Source: Asparagopsis taxiformis
Taxonomy: Eukaryota > Rhodophyta > Florideophyceae > Bonnemaisoniales > Bonnemaisoniaceae
DNA length: 64,000 bases
Assembly: GCA_030407315.1 (NCBI GenBank)
Contig: JALQPE010002307.1
Location: 62,001-126,000, forward strand
Direction: 5' to 3'
Part shown: one piece after another, positions 58,841-64,000 of the stretch
Numbering within the stretch: position 1 is the stretch's first letter
Layout: every line of letters begins with the position of its first letter
Notes under the pieces: generated by a model
The model's input: the letters and a program-made list of their open reading frames with translations, nothing else
Told to the model about the DNA's origin: nothing
Database searches by the model: none
Translations under genes and position numbers: made by a program

Positions 58841-59353
58841 GTTGGGATAGCTATGGAATAGAATTGTTGTATTAGTGAAAGCCTAACCGTTACCTTCTGC
58901 TAAAGAGTAGTATATACTAGGAGGATTGGAAAGGTCTAGAAGAGATGTTTAGCTGGTGTAGAAATAGAATGGACAATTGACAAAATTGACACGTCAGTGT
59001 GGATGATGTCTGCCATGAACTGACTGCAGCATAAAATTTGATGTGAATAATCGTTCTAGAAGTGAATGTCGGATGCATACGATTGGACTACAAAGATACG
59101 TTTAGAGATGTTACGGGGCCCAATAAATTGCATGGAAAAATGTTTTGAGTATTACTTTAGTATTACATTGATTATTGAGCTAACAGTCGATATAGTTAAC
59201 TTGTAAAGGTTCGGACAGGGGTGGAAAGGAAACAGCCACCGAAGTGCTACCACTCGCTGACACTTTGTTTTAAACAACCAACTTCTGCTTTGCGCCACCC
59301 TGGTCAAGCAGCAACCAACTATCCCTTTCTTAAAAACTCTACCTTTGTTCGCC
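58841..59353. other. Divergent promoter region of element 2
   Basis: 510 AT-rich bases between the 453-residue gene and the ParB-methyltransferase-SET gene. No repeat or coding signal. Confidence 0.45.
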
Positions 59354-62300
59354 ATGGAAGGAACGTTCCACAATCACGGTGAAAAGCACGACGGATGGGT
59401 GTTCATCGACCCCAATCAAGTCAGCAAATTCGTATCGATTCGCGATGTTGATGGAAGTCATGTGGAAGCGCTCATGGAGAGCATTCGCAACAGCGGTTAT
59501 GACACAGCTCATCCCGTGACTGGCAGGTTTCGAGAAGGCGTTCTGGAGATATTGGATGGAGCGCACCGCTGCATGGCAATTGTACGTGGAATGGAGAAGG
59601 GCATCTTTCCTCCTGGCGTTACGATTCCTATGCGAGAAGAGTCTATCGTGGCGGACACCAACAGCAGTACTGCTGTTGTGCTGGACCGTGTGAGAGCGAC
59701 GACATCCAACGACATTGCAGGCCTGCAAAGGCGCATGATGTTTGTTGAGTATCTGATGATCGCCGTTGATCTCAGAGACGAGTACTGGGTCCAAAACGGA
59801 AAGGACAAGTACGCTCACATTTCGTCTGTGAGGATGGCTGATGTGTTGGGCTGGATCAAATCCTGCGATCCAAGCGGCCAAATTGCTTCAAGCCTGAGTG
59901 GTAAACCGCAGTACAGCTCATGCATGTCTATTCTGGCTGTGCTTCGGCCGTATCACCGAGCAGAAGATTCGAGTGCGATTGATTTGCGTCTGTGGCAAAT
60001 GTTTTGTCATCCATGGGGACTCAATGCAGATATGGGTGATTCTCCGAGGATGGTTGAGTTTCCGAAACAGGTGGGGGTGACTAGTTCTCGTGCCGTCGAA
60101 ATGTTTGGCAAGACACCCCGCGGAGAATTGTCCTCTCCACTGAACCGCGAACTGCTTTCGAGCAGGTACTTTCTGGACGGCGCTACATCCGACATGCAAG
60201 ATTCTTTGCAGGCTAGCCAGAAGCGGTTCAGGAGGCTGATGGTTATGATGTGCCAGTGTATCTTGGCTATTCGCAGTAAGGAGATGGGCAGTGTGCCATC
60301 CAGGCGGGCCAGAGCCACATCCGGGGCCATTGGTGGTGGTGGAATGGTTGTAATTGCAACATCCAGTGCGCAAGCCAACCAGCTTGGATTTGTTGTCGAC
60401 CGTGTGTTAGCTGCATGGGATACTGGGGCAAGAGTGTTGGGGTATGAGGATGTTGAATCGATGTGCTGGCCGTTCATGGTATTCGATCCCGCGAGCCTTT
60501 GCTTCAGGTCACTCCCGAATCGGTCTGATGGCTGTGCGGTCGAGGAGCATCGGAAAAACCTGACCATTGTCCCGAAAACTGTAGACAGTGAAAACGGGTT
60601 CTGTGCCGACCTTCCAGTGGCTGTGGATGCAAGGCTGCGATCATTGACAAGCGCCTTCCTGCTGTCGATACGCCAATGTGTCACTGAGGTGAATGTTTTC
60701 GCCGAGCGTGGTCAGCTGATGCAGAGACTTCGAGCCTTGCTTTTCGACACTCCTGACAAGTTCGGATTGAACTCGTTCATGCGAGCCAAGTTGAACACGT
60801 CTCATGCCCTGGATGGTCAGAGGAGGCTGAAGGCTTGGTTATTGCGAACCCGAGAGCAACGAAAGCTTCCTCTGACCATGGATGAGTTGCACAGTCTTGA
60901 GGATACGCCCGAGCCTGGCATCCTTGAAGGTGCACCTGCGCAGATGGAAATATCCGCAGCAGTGCCAAACAAAGGCAGCGAGGATATAGAAGAGGATAGT
61001 CTGGAGCCACAGAGGAAGAAGGCTAGGCTGGAGCGCGGTGGTGGAGAGGACGATAATGCGGCGGTTGCTAGCGAAACAGCAACAAGAGAAGGTGCGGCCG
61101 AGGATGACGCTATGGAGGTTGACACTGTATCGCCTACAGAAGCACCGCTCGTTGACGTCGGAAAGGAATCCAAGCCAGAATATGTCACCAAGCTGGAAGC
61201 TGTGATGGGGCGTTACATTCACACTGTGAATTGTGACGCCACTGATGTAGCCAAAGAGGTGGAGGACAAAATTAGTTTCCTGGAAGATGGCGTGCTGGAG
61301 GACAGTGTTCAGCTTGTGCTCACTGATCCTCCATTCAACACGAGGCGGGAAGGCGGCAGAGAAAACTCGGAGTACGATATTCTGGAGCCGGAAGAGTTGG
61401 CGAGTGTTGCGTGTGAAATAGTTCGAGTTCTTCGGCCTGGTGGCCATGCTCTGATCTATTCCAGCGTGCGCCAACTCGTGGCATGGATGGATGCAATCAG
61501 AAATGCCGAGCCTGGCAAGATGATTGTGGACAGTGTTCCAGTCGTGCTATCTCGCCGACCACACAGCTTTACGTCCAATCCATCGACGAAAACGTGCACA
61601 CTGCATAATATGCACGATTTCGTTATCCATGCGTATAAGCGGGGGAAGGGTATGGCTGCATACGATATGGTGGATTACAGGTTGCACAATCCGGACATAT
61701 CGAGGCACCCTGGGTTCACTAACGCGATTGACAACGTTCCGAGGTTGTCGGCTGGTGAAGCTCAATACGATGGGCAGAACAACCGACTGCGCCATGAGCA
61801 GAAGGCGTTGACCACTCTTCGTGAGCTTCTGGAACGATTTTCGAAGCAGAACGATATCGTGATGGATTTCTTCTCGGGAACATACAGCACAGCCATAGCG
61901 TGTATGACGTTGAGGGATGGTACGTATCGTCGGTTCATTGGGTGTGAGAAGGAAAAAAGGTGCCACGATGCATCGCAGGAGTGGATACTGCATGCTTTCG
62001 TCAGTGAGGTGAAAGCCGGGCGATATGGGGGGATCTTGCAGCGTGAGGTGGAGAGTATTCTTGGGGACGAGTCGGTACCGGTCACAGGAAAAGCTCCAAG
62101 GCTTCGTCAGAAGCACATCTCAGATGCACCAGAAGGATTCCCTGCTGTGACAGCATTGCCGAACCATCTGCTTGTGTTCGTTGCGTCAATGAAGAAGGAC
62201 GGGTCTATGCTTCACAGATTGAGCGGGGTGCCTATGGACCAGTGGCCTGCCGAGGACATGCACTCGTTTTGGAGCATAGACCCGGACGCGATTCTGGCTG

Positions 62301-62821
62301 CCGATGCCGCATTCTACGGTGTCTATGTTTCGCAATCGGAGGTAAGAGGTGGTGGGTTTGGCGTATTCGCGGCGAAGAAACTGAAGAAGGGGACGGTCAT
62401 TGGCTGGTACAACGGGACGATTTTCTATGCGAAGATTCGAGACTCGGAACCGCAGAGATCAGTGATGTACGGCCCGGAAGGATTTGGGTGCACAGGAGAG
62501 AGGTTCCAGGACTACAACATGGAATTGGAAACCACATACATAGGGAGGGGTGCACCTGTTCGGAAGGTTTGGCTCGTTCCAGCGGTCTATAATTGTACCA
62601 GCTACCTCAATGATTGTCGGGTCATTGACGGAACGGAGAAAGCGACCGAGGTGAGTCGAACACAGTCAGCCGAGTTTCGACAAGGCGATGCCATAGACAA
62701 ACCGGACTTTGCTTCAAATATCAAGAATCCCCATGCTGTCAAGGTCGTTCTGACCAGAGACGTTGAAGCTGATGAGGAGATATTTGCCGACTATGGTAGA
62801 AAATATTGGCCAGCTAACTGA
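59354..62821 (+). CDS. ParB-like / DNA N4/N6 methyltransferase / SET fusion protein (element 2)
   Basis: 1155 residues from the ATG at 59354 (CGCCATGG). The following numbering counts from three codons upstream. N-terminal ParB-like domain (about 20-95): SHVEALMESIRNSGYD and EILDGAHRCMAI with DGAHR at 71-75. Residues 100-500 are helical and unassigned. A charged linker with QRKKARLERG (possible nuclear signal) leads to the beta-class methyltransferase (about 655-870): DPPF (661-664), VLRPGGHALIYSS, RHEQKALTTLRELLERFS, DFFSGTYSTAIA (motif I at 843-846). The SET domain fills 991-1156: GGGFGVFAAKKLKKGTVIG, CTSYLND, EEIFADYGRKYW. All key motifs are intact and there is no intron. DPPF and DPPY both occur in 6mA/4mC enzymes. 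ParB plus methylase is a known phage/bacterial pairing; the added SET is eukaryote-style. Confidence 0.9.
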   Translation: MEGTFHNHGEKHDGWVFIDPNQVSKFVSIRDVDGSHVEALMESIRNSGYDTAHPVTGRFREGVLEILDGAHRCMAIVRGMEKGIFPPGVTIPMREESIVADTNSSTAVVLDRVRATTSNDIAGLQRRMMFVEYLMIAVDLRDEYWVQNGKDKYAHISSVRMADVLGWIKSCDPSGQIASSLSGKPQYSSCMSILAVLRPYHRAEDSSAIDLRLWQMFCHPWGLNADMGDSPRMVEFPKQVGVTSSRAVEMFGKTPRGELSSPLNRELLSSRYFLDGATSDMQDSLQASQKRFRRLMVMMCQCILAIRSKEMGSVPSRRARATSGAIGGGGMVVIATSSAQANQLGFVVDRVLAAWDTGARVLGYEDVESMCWPFMVFDPASLCFRSLPNRSDGCAVEEHRKNLTIVPKTVDSENGFCADLPVAVDARLRSLTSAFLLSIRQCVTEVNVFAERGQLMQRLRALLFDTPDKFGLNSFMRAKLNTSHALDGQRRLKAWLLRTREQRKLPLTMDELHSLEDTPEPGILEGAPAQMEISAAVPNKGSEDIEEDSLEPQRKKARLERGGGEDDNAAVASETATREGAAEDDAMEVDTVSPTEAPLVDVGKESKPEYVTKLEAVMGRYIHTVNCDATDVAKEVEDKISFLEDGVLEDSVQLVLTDPPFNTRREGGRENSEYDILEPEELASVACEIVRVLRPGGHALIYSSVRQLVAWMDAIRNAEPGKMIVDSVPVVLSRRPHSFTSNPSTKTCTLHNMHDFVIHAYKRGKGMAAYDMVDYRLHNPDISRHPGFTNAIDNVPRLSAGEAQYDGQNNRLRHEQKALTTLRELLERFSKQNDIVMDFFSGTYSTAIACMTLRDGTYRRFIGCEKEKRCHDASQEWILHAFVSEVKAGRYGGILQREVESILGDESVPVTGKAPRLRQKHISDAPEGFPAVTALPNHLLVFVASMKKDGSMLHRLSGVPMDQWPAEDMHSFWSIDPDAILAADAAFYGVYVSQSEVRGGGFGVFAAKKLKKGTVIGWYNGTIFYAKIRDSEPQRSVMYGPEGFGCTGERFQDYNMELETTYIGRGAPVRKVWLVPAVYNCTSYLNDCRVIDGTEKATEVSRTQSAEFRQGDAIDKPDFASNIKNPHAVKVVLTRDVEADEEIFADYGRKYWPAN

Positions 62822-63107
62822 GCTACTTTGATAGATTTGAGTAAACACGCATTGGCAGAGACAATAGACTGTGCATCATCTTGCAAGAGCGCTAGATATT
62901 ATAGACTAGACGACAACAATCGTGACATGACTGCAGGAAGGCATCTGCGGCCTGGAGTGCAAACTATCCACTTTTCTACTGCTTTACCTATGGATACGAA
63001 AAGGAGAGAAACTAGAAAGATGTGAGTGAGAAATTGTGTAGCAACGCAGCATGTAGAACACCAGTAAGAGAGCGATGTAGGAGAAGCAGTCACCCCATTA
63101 CAGTGCG

Positions 63108-63430
63108 GGCCGTTTACCGGGGATGCTGACAGCAAAGTCATCGTTACGATGACTTTGCTGTAAGAAAACAGATCATTACAGCAGCCACGATTTCTTTACC
63201 GGGTAAAAAATTGTGGCCGCTGTAATGAAACGTTTTCTTACAGCAAAGTCATCGTAACGATGACTTTGCTGTAAGAAAGCAAATCATTACAGCGGCCACA
63301 ATTTTTTACCCGGTAAAATTCTTGCTGATTTTTACCCGTAAAAAATTCTTTGGCCACTGCAAGGAAACGGCTCCTTACAGCAAAGTCATCGTAACGATGA
63401 CTTTGCTGTAAGGAACCCTGTAAACGGCTT
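63108..63430. repeat. Nested hairpin block with three near-identical 39-bp palindromes
   Basis: Palindromes with arms CTTACAGCAAAGTCATCGT lie at about 63127-63165, 63237-63275 and 63374-63412. Between the first two is a further inverted pair CATTACAGC(A/G)GCCAC around TTTACCGGGTAAA. The block is bounded by GCCGTTTACCGGGG on the left and CCCTGTAAACGGC on the right, so it may itself be a foldback/MITE unit. Confidence 0.85.
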
Positions 63431-63437
63431 CGGCTGT

Positions 63438-63519
63438 AAGCAGCAGGAGTTTCGTCGTTCTCCCATCTTGGTAAGGTACCTTTACCAAGATGGGAAAAGG
63501 ACGAAACTCCCTGCTGTCT
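63438..63519. repeat. Long hairpin at the right side of element 2
   Basis: Arms of about 34 bases: CAGCAGGAGTTTCGTC, TTCTCCCATCTTGGTAAGG on the left and TTTACCAAGATGGGAAAAGG, ACGAAACTCCCTGCTG on the right, with a few mismatches around GGTACC. Confidence 0.85.
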
Positions 63520-63552
63520 CACGTGAGAAGCGAAGTGTGAATTAGGGAACAT

Positions 63553-64000
63553 CACGAGAGGATGGTTTGGACGGCTGTTGGTGGCAAAATGTACTCCTTG
63601 TGCCGTGAGCCACAGCGACCATATGGTACCTGTGCCTCACGGCATAAAATATATATTTAACCCGCCCGGGCGGGAACCGGCGCCGGTTCCGGTGCACTAT
63701 AGTCTTCAGTAAGTAGGACTCTAGCTACTCACTATACAACTATAATCATAAGGTAGGATAGCCTAGGATCGTAGTACGGAAGAGACCGATGGGAGGGTGG
63801 GTGTAGAGGAAAATTAAGGCGGCAGTACGAGTAGACTATCGTGGTAATAGACGAGTATTTCATTGCGAGAGGGGGCGTGAGGGGGGAAACGAAAGGCGTC
63901 AGTCGTCACCAGAGAGGCTGGGATGATGAGGCGGAGTAGAGAAATGGGGAGAGGGTGAAGCCAGAATGCTTACAGCTTTGGCAGTTCCGGCGGGGTGCTG
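63553..64000. other. Right flank with further palindromes, no gene
   Basis: Holds an imperfect hairpin TGCCGTGAGCCACAG...CTGTGCCTCACGGCA (about 63600-63645) and two adjacent perfect palindromes, CCCGCCCGGGCGGG (63661-63674) and GGAACCGGCGCCGGTTCC (63673-63690). I see no coding region. Whether this is gypsy DNA or another element is unclear. Confidence 0.5.

Larger units (their letters stand above)
54769..63544 (+). mobile_element. Element 2: ~8.8-kb element with a ParB-methyltransferase-SET gene
   Basis: The left border is defined by the abrupt end of the integrase frame. The first bases, CCACTACGGTGTTGGG, include CACTA, the start of CACTA-type transposons, but I find no matching TAGTG end in the window. 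The left 370 bases are an array of palindromes built on GACAGTAAAATTTACTGTC. The right side (63,108-63,517) is an array of different hairpins. Cargo: a 508-residue protein (+), a 453-residue protein (-) and a 1155-residue ParB-methyltransferase-SET protein (+). No known transposase is recognised, so the element is non-autonomous, or one unknown protein moves it. The right border is less certain than the left. Confidence 0.5.

Overview
This window is nuclear DNA from a eukaryotic alga, most likely a red alga of the florideophyte (Chondrus-like) kind. The evidence is a compact, almost intron-free gene set on both strands, a PsbP-like protein with a plastid and twin-arginine lumen targeting sequence, PDX1, an initiator-tRNA ribosylphosphate transferase, and a heavy transposon load. 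The species is inferred, not proven.

Positions 1-26,700 are ordinary host chromosome: a Rit1-type tRNA modifying enzyme cut by the window edge, two LRAT-domain proteins, two identical tRNA-Leu(AAG) genes in opposite orientation, a PsbP-like protein, PDX1, an A/B-type cyclin, two tandem EGF-type membrane proteins (the second with a RING-H2 finger), a NUDIX ADP-sugar hydrolase, eIF3c, a DEAD-box helicase, a small acidic protein, an R3H/G-patch protein and a large basic/acidic nuclear protein. Three short GT-AG introns (126, 144 and 87 nt) are inferred; one lies inside the RING finger.

Positions 26,700-64,000 are nested mobile DNA. A long GC-rich reading frame of unknown function (28,115-30,342, resuming at 50,234-50,851) is interrupted by a 19.9-kb element (element 1, 30,343-50,233). 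Element 1 has inverted ends matching at 31 of 33 bases and a candidate 8-bp target duplication, and both duplication copies keep the interrupted reading frame in phase. It encodes a Plavaka-like DDE transposase, a coiled-coil protein that appears to need a -1 frameshift at A AAA AAG, a DNA N4/N6 methyltransferase fused to a SET domain, a ParB-like protein, and a 2-oxoglutarate/Fe(II) dioxygenase in two frames. Next comes a decayed Ty3/gypsy integrase-chromodomain remnant on the minus strand. Its integrase frame is broken by element 2 (54,769 to about 63,544). Element 2 carries two unknown proteins and one large ParB-methyltransferase-SET fusion, bordered by palindrome arrays.

The main discovery candidate is this transposon-borne chromatin and DNA-modification module. 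Two elements with different ends each carry ParB-like, DNA methyltransferase and SET functions, separate genes in one and a single polypeptide in the other. One also carries a dioxygenase of the fold used for erasing or oxidising modified bases. The joint role is inference: the module could mark element DNA or the chromatin around it, and so affect silencing, target choice or transposition.
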